Shown piece after piece: positions 1-8,000 of a stretch of DNA of 20,111 bases. This DNA is from a virus. The stretch covers positions 1 to 20,111 of the IMG/VR virus record IMGVR_UViG_3300042691_012004; one strand, given 5' to 3'. The position numbers and the translations under genes are program-made. Position 1 is the stretch's first letter; the number at the start of each line of letters is the position of its first letter. Below the pieces are notes generated by a model. That model had not been told where the DNA came from, searched no databases, and saw nothing but the letters and a program-made list of their open reading frames with translations.

Positions 1-2
1 CA

Positions 3-656
3 ATTGAACAAGGTAGGAATTACCCATCTTGGGAAGGTAGTCCATATTCAAAAGGTGAAACATATATTGAGGGATGGTCACCACTACCAGAAGGACAACC
101 AATACCAATGTTAAATAGTTTATTATTAGCATTAATGCCAACTGCATCTTCTGCTATTTTATTAGGTGTTTTTGAATCATTTGAACCAGTAACATCTAAT
201 TTATTCACTAGAAGAGTTGGTCAAGGTGAATTTATAATCGTTAATAAACATTTGGTTAATGAATTATTAGAATTAGGTATTTGGGACAGAGATATGATTG
301 ATAAAGTAATCCTTAACCAAGGTAGTATACAGAATATAGTTGAAATACCAGAAGATATAAGATACAGATATAAAGACGTTTGGGAAATACAACAAAAAGT
401 ATTATTAGATTTATCAATTATTAGAAATAAATATGTTGACCAATCACAGTCATTAAATGTTTATCATTATGAAGCAAAATATGGTAAGATAGCAAGTGCT
501 TTAATGTATGCGTGGAAAGGTGGTTTAAAAACTGGTGTGTATTACACAAGAACAAAATCAAAATTAGATGCGAATACTAAGTTAGCATCTAATCAGATAG
601 CAACGGTTGAAAAACCAAAAGATAGTCCATTTGAATGCTTTGGATGTTCTGCTTAA
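3..656 (+). CDS. nrdA: Class I ribonucleoside-diphosphate reductase, large (alpha) subunit, C-terminal part
   Basis: This gene enters from the left edge in frame 3; the reading frame is open from base 3, so the ATG at 108 is an internal methionine. The visible 217 residues are the C-terminal part of the enzyme that reduces ribonucleoside diphosphates to deoxyribonucleotides in the cytoplasm. Family hallmarks seen are EGSPYSKG, NSLLLALMPTASSA, FEPVTSN, TRRV, GEFIIVN, NQGSIQNI, YKDVWEIQQK, DQSQSLN and WKGGLKTGVYYTRT. The YY at 540-545 matches the paired tyrosines of the radical-transfer path. The C-terminus FECFGCSA carries a CxxC pair (codons at 636 and 645), as expected of the tail that re-reduces the active site. 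The active-site cysteines lie upstream, outside the window. The stretch between SKG and NSLL looks about ten residues shorter than I recall for cellular enzymes. Its usual partner, nrdB, is not in the window. A terminator follows directly. The family call is secure. Confidence 0.95.
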   Translation: MEQGRNYPSWEGSPYSKGETYIEGWSPLPEGQPIPMLNSLLLALMPTASSAILLGVFESFEPVTSNLFTRRVGQGEFIIVNKHLVNELLELGIWDRDMIDKVILNQGSIQNIVEIPEDIRYRYKDVWEIQQKVLLDLSIIRNKYVDQSQSLNVYHYEAKYGKIASALMYAWKGGLKTGVYYTRTKSKLDANTKLASNQIATVEKPKDSPFECFGCSA

Positions 657-661
657 AATAT

Positions 662-688
662 AAGGGAGGTTAATACCTCCCTTTTTTT
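662..688 (+). terminator. Rho-independent terminator after nrdA
   Basis: GGGAGGT (664-670), loop TAAT, ACCTCCC (675-681) form a perfect 7-bp stem. Flanking A/T pairs extend it, and a run of seven T follows (682-688). It begins six bases after the nrdA stop codon. It separates the nucleotide-metabolism transcript from the baseplate block and is the clearest terminator in the window. Confidence 0.93.
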
Positions 689-742
689 ATTTATGTATTT
701 AATAAATTTATTTTTAATTTATATTTATTATAAAAAAGAATA

Positions 743-1129
743 ATGGCTGACGGAAAATACATCAATATAGCTTACCCCTTTATGGACAGCCCTAAGGGGT
801 TTTTCCTTGATTTAACATCAACGGATTCAAAAGCTATTAAATCTGATTTAATGCATTTAATATTAACCAGAAAAGGTGAAAGGTTATATAATCCAGAATT
901 TGGTAGTGATTTGATAAAATTCATATTTGAACCAAATGATGGTAGAACATTAAGTGAAATAAAATTAGATATTCAAAATACCGTAAAAAGATACATACCA
1001 AATTTAAATGTTGATGATGTATCTGTTGAACAAAGTGAAGAATCAGAATATTCAGTGTCCGTTAGAATAGATTACACAATAACTGATGATGTATTTAAAG
1101 AAGTTGATTTCGTTATTATAAATCTATAA
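743..1129 (+). CDS. Baseplate wedge subunit, T4 gp25-like (GPW/gp25 family)
   Basis: This 128-residue protein has the usual size of the gp25/gpW family, the small conserved wedge protein that links the wedge to the tail tube and sheath in contractile phages and related injection machines. Family features seen are an N-terminal YPF..SPKGFF segment (residues 11-21), a helix ending in [15 protein letters not shown] (41-55), FEPNDGRT (62-69), and an amphipathic helix leading into a beta segment. The conserved EPR tripeptide expected after that helix appears to be replaced by IPN (residues 85-87). There is no Shine-Dalgarno; the leader is A-rich (TATAAAAAAGAATAATG). Codons 11-20 form a G/C-rich hairpin described separately. 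The 3' end overlaps the convergent endonuclease gene by 14 bases. Function is assigned by family resemblance and by proximity to gp6. Confidence 0.92.
   Translation: MADGKYINIAYPFMDSPKGFFLDLTSTDSKAIKSDLMHLILTRKGERLYNPEFGSDLIKFIFEPNDGRTLSEIKLDIQNTVKRYIPNLNVDDVSVEQSEESEYSVSVRIDYTITDDVFKEVDFVIINL
774..804 (+). promoter_or_regulatory. G/C-rich hairpin with T-run inside the 5' end of the gp25 gene
   Basis: ACCCCTT (774-780) and AAGGGGT (794-800) are a perfect 7-bp inverted repeat around a 13-base loop, followed by TTTT on the + strand. The hairpin starts about 30 bases inside the gp25 coding sequence. It uses codons such as CCC, CCT, AGC, AAG and GGG where the rest of the window prefers CCA, AGT, AAA and GGT. 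It resembles an attenuator or an RNA-processing or stability element. A function is inferred from shape and codon choice only. Confidence 0.45.
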
Positions 1130-2759
1130 TTAATTTATATTTTTTATTACCACAGTCATAAATTCTTAAAACCCCCCTATCAAACATAATTTCTTTTTCT
1201 GTTTTTTTTGAGTCAAAACCATCTTTAACTAATTCTGATTTTCTATATTTAAATCTGTATTCTCTAACATTATCATTAATATACCAATAATTAGGTTTAC
1301 TATTATGAACAAATTCAAATCCTAACTTTTCATATAAATTACCATTACTCCATCTTCTATCCGCATAACTTATTATTTCTTTTGGATTATAATTTTTAAT
1401 AAAATAATTCAATAACTTTGATGCCCCACCAATAACATTGGTATCTAGTTTATTACAAAATCTCAACAATTCGTATTTATCGGTAATACTTTTATTACCC
1501 ATAATTTTCCTAACCGAACCAAATGTTATTAATGAAACCAATTCATTATTGTAATATAAGCCAATATTAATTTTACTTTTAGATGTTTTTTGTATGTGGT
1601 TTTTATTTAAAAATTTAGATGATTCAGAATAATTAATAGATTTAATTTCACATTTTCTAGCATATATTTTATTATCACTTATACCTAGAATATTCTTAAT
1701 CCTGGATTTAACAATATCTTGTTTATATAACCACTCGTCTTCAAATATATGAATTAATTTAATACCTTTAGATTCACATAATTCAGTTTTATTTAAATGG
1801 TAATTATCATCAATAAATTGTTCAGAATGCCAATATAAACCATTATATTCTATTGCTAAATTATGTGAGGGTATATAAATATCTAATTCTTTACCATTTA
1901 AAATTGAGATATTGTTTTCCTCTATTTTAATACCTAATGATTTAATATATTCAGCAATTTCTTTTTCTTGATTAGAATAACCATTATTTGAACATTTTTT
2001 ACAATTATAACCAATTAGGTGTGATAGCGGAACTTGTTCAAATACACCATGTTCTGGACATATAATTTTAACCTTTGTGTTATTATTCTTATATTCAACC
2101 AATGAATAATCATATTTATTTTTGTGAATTTCATTAGCTTTAATAATAAATGAATTGGTGTCGTATACATCAATTGAACATTTTTTACAATTATATTTTT
2201 TACTTGTATGGTTGTTTGGTGTTACCTCAAATATACCATGTTCTGGACATATGATTTTAACCTTCGTATTATTATTAACATATTCAACCAATGAATAATC
2301 ATATTTATTACCATGAACCTGATTAGCTTTAATAATAAATAAAGTCTTATCAAATTTTGATGTACCCCCACAATATTTACAACCCTTACCAGCTAAATGA
2401 TTATTAACCGTTTGTTCAAATACACCATGTTCTGGACATATTATTTTAACCTTTGTTCTATTATTAACATATTCAACCAATGAATAATCATATCTATCAC
2501 CATGAATACTTTTAGCGTCATTAATAAAATTAACCACACCCTTACGCTGTTTATTATGAACTATAATTTTAGCACAATTTGGACATTTATTTTTACCATT
2601 TATATGTTTAATTGGTGTTTGTTCAAATACACCATGTTCTGAACATATTATTTTTACTTTAGTATTGTTATTAATATATTCAACTAATGAGTAGTCATAT
2701 CTATCACCATGAACACTTTTAGCGTCATTAATAAAATCTTCAGTTGTCTTTTTTTTCAT
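1116..2759 (-). CDS. Hef-like homing endonuclease with four tandem zinc-ribbon-like repeats
   Basis: This 547-residue protein is the only reverse-strand gene in the window. Residues 6-63, 76-131, 138-195 and 202-257 are four copies of a DUF723-like module. Each copy carries [18 protein letters not shown] and a C-terminal CxxC, giving a C-x2-H plus C-x2-C zinc-ribbon pattern; these probably bind DNA. Residues 262-345 form a Vsr/EDxHD-type nuclease core with [20 protein letters not shown], a later H and K, and [11 protein letters not shown]. Residues 365-547 form the C-terminal module often attached to such nucleases, with [27 protein letters not shown] and KPNYWY. In T4-like phages these enzymes cut alleles that lack them and spread by repair. 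The gene sits between gp25 and gp6, overlaps the gp25 end by 14 bases, and looks intact. The exact target cannot be read from the sequence. The leader before its ATG is A/T-rich and lacks a Shine-Dalgarno. Confidence 0.9.
   Translation of the reverse strand: MKKKTTEDFINDAKSVHGDRYDYSLVEYINNNTKVKIICSEHGVFEQTPIKHINGKNKCPNCAKIIVHNKQRKGVVNFINDAKSIHGDRYDYSLVEYVNNRTKVKIICPEHGVFEQTVNNHLAGKGCKYCGGTSKFDKTLFIIKANQVHGNKYDYSLVEYVNNNTKVKIICPEHGIFEVTPNNHTSKKYNCKKCSIDVYDTNSFIIKANEIHKNKYDYSLVEYKNNNTKVKIICPEHGVFEQVPLSHLIGYNCKKCSNNGYSNQEKEIAEYIKSLGIKIEENNISILNGKELDIYIPSHNLAIEYNGLYWHSEQFIDDNYHLNKTELCESKGIKLIHIFEDEWLYKQDIVKSRIKNILGISDNKIYARKCEIKSINYSESSKFLNKNHIQKTSKSKINIGLYYNNELVSLITFGSVRKIMGNKSITDKYELLRFCNKLDTNVIGGASKLLNYFIKNYNPKEIISYADRRWSNGNLYEKLGFEFVHNSKPNYWYINDNVREYRFKYRKSELVKDGFDSKKTEKEIMFDRGVLRIYDCGNKKYKLIIDL
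1989..2744 (-). repeat. Four tandem coding repeats in the endonuclease N-terminal half
   Basis: The zinc-ribbon modules repeat at DNA level with spacings of about 189, 189 and 207 bases, measured between copies of the ACACCATGTTCTG-type core near 2038, 2227, 2416 and 2623. The copies stay close in nucleotide sequence (for example CAACCAATGAATAATCATA recurs). This suggests fairly recent internal duplication or gene conversion. Confidence 0.85.
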
Positions 2760-2776
2760 ACTACCAGATACTTAGT

Positions 2777-2849
2777 TATAAATATACTAAAATAAAACAA
2801 AAAAGACAATTATTTACTATTAATTTTTTATTTGATATATTTATAAATA
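2777..2849. promoter_or_regulatory. T4-late-promoter-like TATAAATA octamers between the endonuclease and gp6
   Basis: The 96-base divergent gap contains TATAAATA on the + strand at 2777-2784 and again at 2842-2849. The second copy lies in the 12-bp palindrome TATTTATAAATA (2838-2849), so the - strand carries the octamer too (2838-2845). TATAAATA is the T4 late promoter consensus. The 2777 copy would give gp6 a leader of roughly 65 bases, and the - strand copy would serve the endonuclease. The gap is very A/T-rich, so chance matches are possible. No phage late sigma gene is visible here. Confidence 0.35.
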
Positions 2850-2855
2850 AAAAAT

Positions 2856-4676
2856 ATGGCTAATCAAGGTATTTCATATAACGCTAGGAATTTCGTAGAC
2901 GTTAGAACTGAATTAATAAATTTTGTAAGACAATATTACCCAGACATCTTTAATGATTTTAATGATGCATCAGTGGGTATGATGTTATTGGAACTAAATG
3001 CTGCGGTAGGTGATATGTTATCATTTCACACTGATAGGATGTTTCAAGAAACGCAATTAGATTTCGCACAAGAGAGACAATCAGTTTTAGCTTTAGCAAG
3101 AACCTACGGATTAAAAGTACCAGGTAAAAGACCATCAGTATGTATTGTTGATTTTACATGTGTGGTACCAACACTTGGTTCATCTTTTGACCCAACATAT
3201 TTACCATTAATAAAAAGAGGTGCACAAGTAACTGGTGCTGGTAAAGTATTTGAAACTGCTGGAGATATTGATTTTGATTCACCATTCACAACTGGTGGGG
3301 TCCCAAATAGATTAATTGTACCAAATGTTGATGGTTCTGGTAACATCCTTAGTTATACAATAACAAAAAGAGAGATGGTTGTTAATGGTATAACTAGATA
3401 CTTCAAAAGAGTTACAACACCGAATGATGTAAGACCATTCTTTGAAATTATTTTACCAGAACAAGATGTTTTATCAATAACATCAATAATAACATTAGAT
3501 GGTACAAATTTTACAGCATTACCATCCTCAAATCAATTCTTTGATGAAGATTTAAGATGGTATGAAGTTGATGCGTTAGCTGATGATACTATATTCATAC
3601 CAGATAATGCTGCAATTAGTGATAATGCTGGAATTAAACCAGGAAAATATAAAAGGATAACTAAAAAGTTTATAACTGAATATACTGATAAAGGGTTTAT
3701 GAAAGTTATATTTGGTGGTGGTTCACAAGATATAAGTTCATTATCACAATTTGGTGTTGATTCAACATTAATTAATAAAATTGGTGATTTTATTAATAAT
3801 ACAGCACTAGGTGTTACACCGACAGCAAATCAAACAATGTATATAGAATATAGAACTGGTGGTGGTGCAGCGACCAATTTAGGTCCAAATATTTTAACAC
3901 AATTAGGTATTGCTGACATTATCGTTAGTGGACCAACAGCAAGTATGAATTTGAGTGTTAGAAACTCAATTAGGGTTAATAACCCAATACCAGCATTAGG
4001 TGGTAAAGATGAGCCATCCATTGATGAATTAAGATATTTAGTAAAATATAATTTCTCATCACAAAACAGAGCTGTTACAATACCAGATTACAAAGCTAGG
4101 ATTGCATTAATGCCAGGTGAATTTGGAACACCATTTAGATGTGGTGTATTTGAAGAACAAAATAAAATAAAAATATATACAGTTGGTTTAGATAGTAAAG
4201 GTAGGCTATCAAACCAATCAACAACAACATTACAAAACAATATCGCAACCTATTTATCAGACTATAGAATGATTAATGACTATATAGAAATTGGTAATGG
4301 TAAGATAATTAATTTAGGTTTTGAAATAGATTTGGCAATTGACAAACAATACCCACAAACACAAATAATAACACAAGCAATAACTGAAACCACGGATTAT
4401 TTTAGCATTAATAAGTGGCAAATGGGTGAGGATATATATTTGGGTCAGTTGGTTGAAAAAATAAACAATATCGCTGGTGTATTAAACGTAATTGATGTTA
4501 GAGCTTACAATAAAGTGGGTGGTTCATATTATTCAGCTAACGAAATATCACAACCATATATTGATGATGTTACTAGACAGATTGATTTATTAGGTGAATA
4601 TAAATTATATGGTGAACCTGGAGCTATGTTTGAAGTTAAAAGACCAGATTATGATATATTGATTAGGGTTAAGTAA
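2856..4676 (+). CDS. Baseplate wedge subunit, T4 gp6-like (gpJ family)
   Basis: At 606 residues the protein is close to T4 gp6 in length. In contractile tails gp6 forms the inner ring that joins the baseplate wedges, pairing with gp7 and gp25. The N-terminal part (residues 11-93) has the typical pattern: a VRTELINFVRQYYPD-like helix, then DFNDASVGMMLLELNAAVGDM, FHTDRMFQET, RQSVLALARTYGLKVPGKRPS. The C-terminal part (about 410-565) has the expected module with YKARIALMPGEFG, SDYRMINDYIEIGN, GEDIYLGQLVEKINNIAGVLNV. The middle is beta-rich with no further motif that I recognise. The ATG at 2856 is preceded by ATAAATAAAAAAT and no Shine-Dalgarno. gp25 and gp6 would probably be adjacent if the endonuclease were absent. 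The assignment is firm. Confidence 0.93.
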   Translation: MANQGISYNARNFVDVRTELINFVRQYYPDIFNDFNDASVGMMLLELNAAVGDMLSFHTDRMFQETQLDFAQERQSVLALARTYGLKVPGKRPSVCIVDFTCVVPTLGSSFDPTYLPLIKRGAQVTGAGKVFETAGDIDFDSPFTTGGVPNRLIVPNVDGSGNILSYTITKREMVVNGITRYFKRVTTPNDVRPFFEIILPEQDVLSITSIITLDGTNFTALPSSNQFFDEDLRWYEVDALADDTIFIPDNAAISDNAGIKPGKYKRITKKFITEYTDKGFMKVIFGGGSQDISSLSQFGVDSTLINKIGDFINNTALGVTPTANQTMYIEYRTGGGAATNLGPNILTQLGIADIIVSGPTASMNLSVRNSIRVNNPIPALGGKDEPSIDELRYLVKYNFSSQNRAVTIPDYKARIALMPGEFGTPFRCGVFEEQNKIKIYTVGLDSKGRLSNQSTTTLQNNIATYLSDYRMINDYIEIGNGKIINLGFEIDLAIDKQYPQTQIITQAITETTDYFSINKWQMGEDIYLGQLVEKINNIAGVLNVIDVRAYNKVGGSYYSANEISQPYIDDVTRQIDLLGEYKLYGEPGAMFEVKRPDYDILIRVK

Positions 4677-4680
4677 TTTA

Positions 4681-4706
4681 CTTTTTAAAGTAAAAAGCTT
4701 ATTTTT
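4681..4706 (+). terminator. Weak A/T-rich hairpin after gp6, possible terminator
   Basis: CTTTTTA (4681-4687), loop AAG, TAAAAAG (4691-4697) form a 7-bp stem starting four bases after the gp6 stop. CTTATTTTT follows. The stem is almost all A/T, so termination is likely partial at most. It may instead mark an RNA end or have no function. Confidence 0.35.
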
Positions 4707-4722
4707 AATAAAAATAAAAATT

Positions 4723-5058
4723 ATGAGTTGTAATAGTTGTAAAGACCCTAAAAAAAAATCAAACCAAAGTGAAGTTGTAAAAAAATCAGATAAAGTTGTA
4801 AATACTGTAATAAATTTAATACTTTATCTAATTGCGTTAAGTGTAACATCTATAGTTATTATACCGCTAATGGCTTTTGTATTATTTAGAGTCATTGTTT
4901 TAGGTAGACATGAGTATGATGTAGTCCCATTAGCATTAAAATTATTTAAATCTAAGAATAAGGGTGATGATAAGAACGATGATGATGATGAGGAAGACGA
5001 TATCGAAAATTTAGATGAAGAATATTTTAAAGAAGTTGAAGTATTAAATAATAAATAG
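4723..5058 (+). CDS. Small membrane protein of unknown function within the baseplate operon
   Basis: I do not recognise this 111-residue protein. Residues 1-24 are polar and basic with an N-terminal CNSC pair (C3, C6). Residues 25-60 are a long hydrophobic stretch containing only one charged residue (R56), long enough for one extended or two short transmembrane helices. Residues 61-80 are basic. Residues 81-105 are strongly acidic, with runs of D and E (DDDDEEDD near 87-93). There is no obvious signal-peptide cleavage site. It sits between gp6 and the 1442-residue protein, 46 bases after gp6 and 14 bases before the next ATG. The stop is TAG, the only one used in the window. A holin-like role, a membrane assembly site for the baseplate and an envelope-contact protein are all possible; the sequence does not decide. 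The operon position argues for a late morphogenesis or host-contact role. Confidence 0.75.
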   Translation: MSCNSCKDPKKKSNQSEVVKKSDKVVNTVINLILYLIALSVTSIVIIPLMAFVLFRVIVLGRHEYDVVPLALKLFKSKNKGDDKNDDDDEEDDIENLDEEYFKEVEVLNNK

Positions 5059-5072
5059 AATAATAATTATTA

Positions 5073-8000
5073 ATGTCAAGTATTAGAATAAATACAACAC
5101 CTGGAGGTAGTGATAACTATTTAAATGTTAAATTAGACCAAAAATTTGATTTTGTTGAAATACTATCACTTAAAATAACGCAAGAAGAAGTTTATAGAAA
5201 ATTTTGTTCTGACTACGGTGTTGTTGTTGGTAGAGTAACGGTTAATAATGGATTTGGTGTACCAAACGCTAAAGTATCAATATTTATACCAGTTGACGAT
5301 ATCGATAAAGAAAATTCTGAAATATTTGGGTTATATCCATATGAGCAAGTATTTGATAAAAATGAGGATGCATATAGATATAATTTATTACCAAAAAAGA
5401 ATGAAACAAACAATGATTGTTTTACACCAATAGGTTCATTTTTTAATAAAAGAGAAGTACAAGACAATGATGAAGCATTAGAAATTTATTGTAAATACTA
5501 TAAGTTTACAACCACAACAAACAATTCTGGTGACTTTATGATATTTGGTGTACCAACAGGTCCTCATCAGTTACATATAGATGCTGATTTATCAAATATT
5601 GGAATTATATCACAAGCACCTTATGATTTAATACGAGATGGTTCAAATGAAAAACTATTTCAAAGCGTATCCAAATTTAAGGAGAGTGAAAATCTAGATA
5701 CTTTAACACAGCTAAAAACAAAATCACCAATAAGTGTTAACGTTATACCATTTTGGGGTGATTTGGAACAATGTGAAATTGGTATAACTAGAACTGATGT
5801 TAATTTAGGGGTAAACATTGTACCAACTTCAATCTTTATTGGTAGTATATTTAGTGATAATGATAAAGGTGGTATAAATAAAAAATGTGTACCAAGGGGT
5901 AAAATGGGTGAAATGGATAAGTTAATTACTGGTCCAGGAACTATAGAAATGATTAGGAAACTACCAGATGGTAGTACAGAAAGATACGATGTTGAAGGTG
6001 GTCAAGTAATTGATGAAAATGGTGCTTGGGCATACCAAATACCTATGAACCTTGATTATATCACTACTGATGAATATGGTAATATTGTACCAACAGATGA
6101 CCCAAACAGAGGTATACCAACAAGAGCTAGAGTTAGATTTAGAATTGGTATGTTTGATAGTGGTGGTGAAGGTAGACTTAGAGCTAGAGCAAAATTTTTA
6201 GTACCACATAACCCAGCTAATCTTACCGAGGTTGATTGGAATTTTAGTGAAAAAACTGAAGATTTTAGTTTCGATGATATGTATTGGAACAAAATATATA
6301 CCGTAGCGAATCACATACCATCTTATTCAAGAACCTCATTTAACCCAAATTCGTATATTGCAATAAAAGATATTGAAAATGGTCAAAACACACCATTCCC
6401 ATTTAATAGAGTTGATTTAACTAATAATCCAGGTTTATTTTTATTTGCAATATTATGTCAGATATTTCAAATATTTATAGTAATTGTAATTTTTGTAAAT
6501 TTATTAGTTACATTTTTAAATGGTATTGTACAATTTTTAAATGCTATTGGTGAATTCTTTGGGGGTGATAACTTAATACCATATGTTAAATATATAACAT
6601 TAAACTGCAATGGTGATAAGTATTGTGTTGGTTGTTGTCAGTCATGCCCAGGTTTTAATGTTGGTGAACCAGAAAAAATACAAGATGCTACAGGTCAAAA
6701 ATGGTTAAATTGTGTAACAATTAATTTAGCGTTAGGTTTAAACTTAATAAAATTTAATTTCTTAAATGATTGGATTAATGGTACTTTATATGCCATGTTA
6801 TTTAAAATAAAGAGAAAGAAAAGGGGTAGTGGTAAAGAAAAATTCTGTGAATGGGGGTGTAGTTTAGATAATGATGGTGATGGTAATAATGATAACCCAT
6901 GTTGGAGTGCGTCATATTTTGACACATGCTCTAGTGCACCACCACAAAATCAAACAATATCTAGTAGTATAGGTAATAGTACAATTAGTGGTGGTATTAT
7001 CAAAAAAAATGAAGAAGAAGATGAATATTATTATGCACCAATAGAATCAAATGGTCAAGTAAAATTCTTAGCAACAAAAATAATTAATTTAGGTTCAGTA
7101 TTCGATTGCGACTGGCAAGGATTACCTAAATTCTATCCATATCTAATAGACACAACCTACAATCCACCTAATGAAACACCTATATATTACGATAGTACAG
7201 ACCCAGATTACCCAAGTCAATTAGAAGAAAGTGGTTATGATAATGTAAATGGTCCAGCCTTAATTGCAAAAGTAGCGTGTGGGGTTGGTGCAATAACTAG
7301 CTTTATTAACGTTGGTGATGACCAATGTAACAATATTAGGAGAATGTGTGAATTGGGCATGGGTATTGACGAAGACAGAAGAGATGTTGGTGGTGGTCAG
7401 GCACCAGATGCTAAAATATTAAATGATGATATTGAAAACCCATGGATTAGAGGTTTGTTCACATACTTGAACTACCCAACATCAATAAATACAATACCAT
7501 TAGTTTTCATAGACAATGGTTTAACACAATATACATATACAGCACCATATTATAAAGAATTTAGAGGTTATGACCATTTAATTGCGGACAACCCAACAAT
7601 TTGGCAATTTGATAACTCATATTATTTTTATTTTGGTTTAAAACCTGGTGCTAGTGCATTACAAAAACTATACACCAAGTACTTACCAAATTGTAAAAGA
7701 GTTGTTGAGAATGATTTAAAAATAATCATTGATGATGTTATAAATGATAATATTAGCGGTATAGGTACTGGTTCAATATCATTTCATATTGAGGGTGGTA
7801 TTGGACCATATACATATCAATGGCTCGGACCAACATATGGTGATTACCAATATAAATGTCCAGACCCAGATAATTATTTAGATTCTTCAGATTGTGGAAA
7901 CCCAGACGGTGGAACATCTGATAACCCATTCACAATAAGTGATTTATTAGGTGGTTCATATACATTAATTGTTACAGATTCAAATGGTAATCAAACAACA

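Noticed and set aside
20-208. Reverse-strand reading frame opposite nrdA
   Set aside because: It lies wholly antisense to a well-conserved reductase segment, has no family resemblance, and has no leader.
3104-4021. Reverse-strand reading frames inside gp6
   Set aside because: They are antisense to conserved gp6 sequence and have low-complexity translations, so they are shadows. The same applies to the antisense frames inside the genes at 5073, 9415, 13905 and 17203.
5056-5073. Recoding of TAG to glutamine, as in some Bacteroidota-infecting giant phages
   Set aside because: Only one TAG ends a gene, and reading through it would add just five residues. No in-frame TAG occurs in the many long genes here, and TGA and TAA serve as normal stops.
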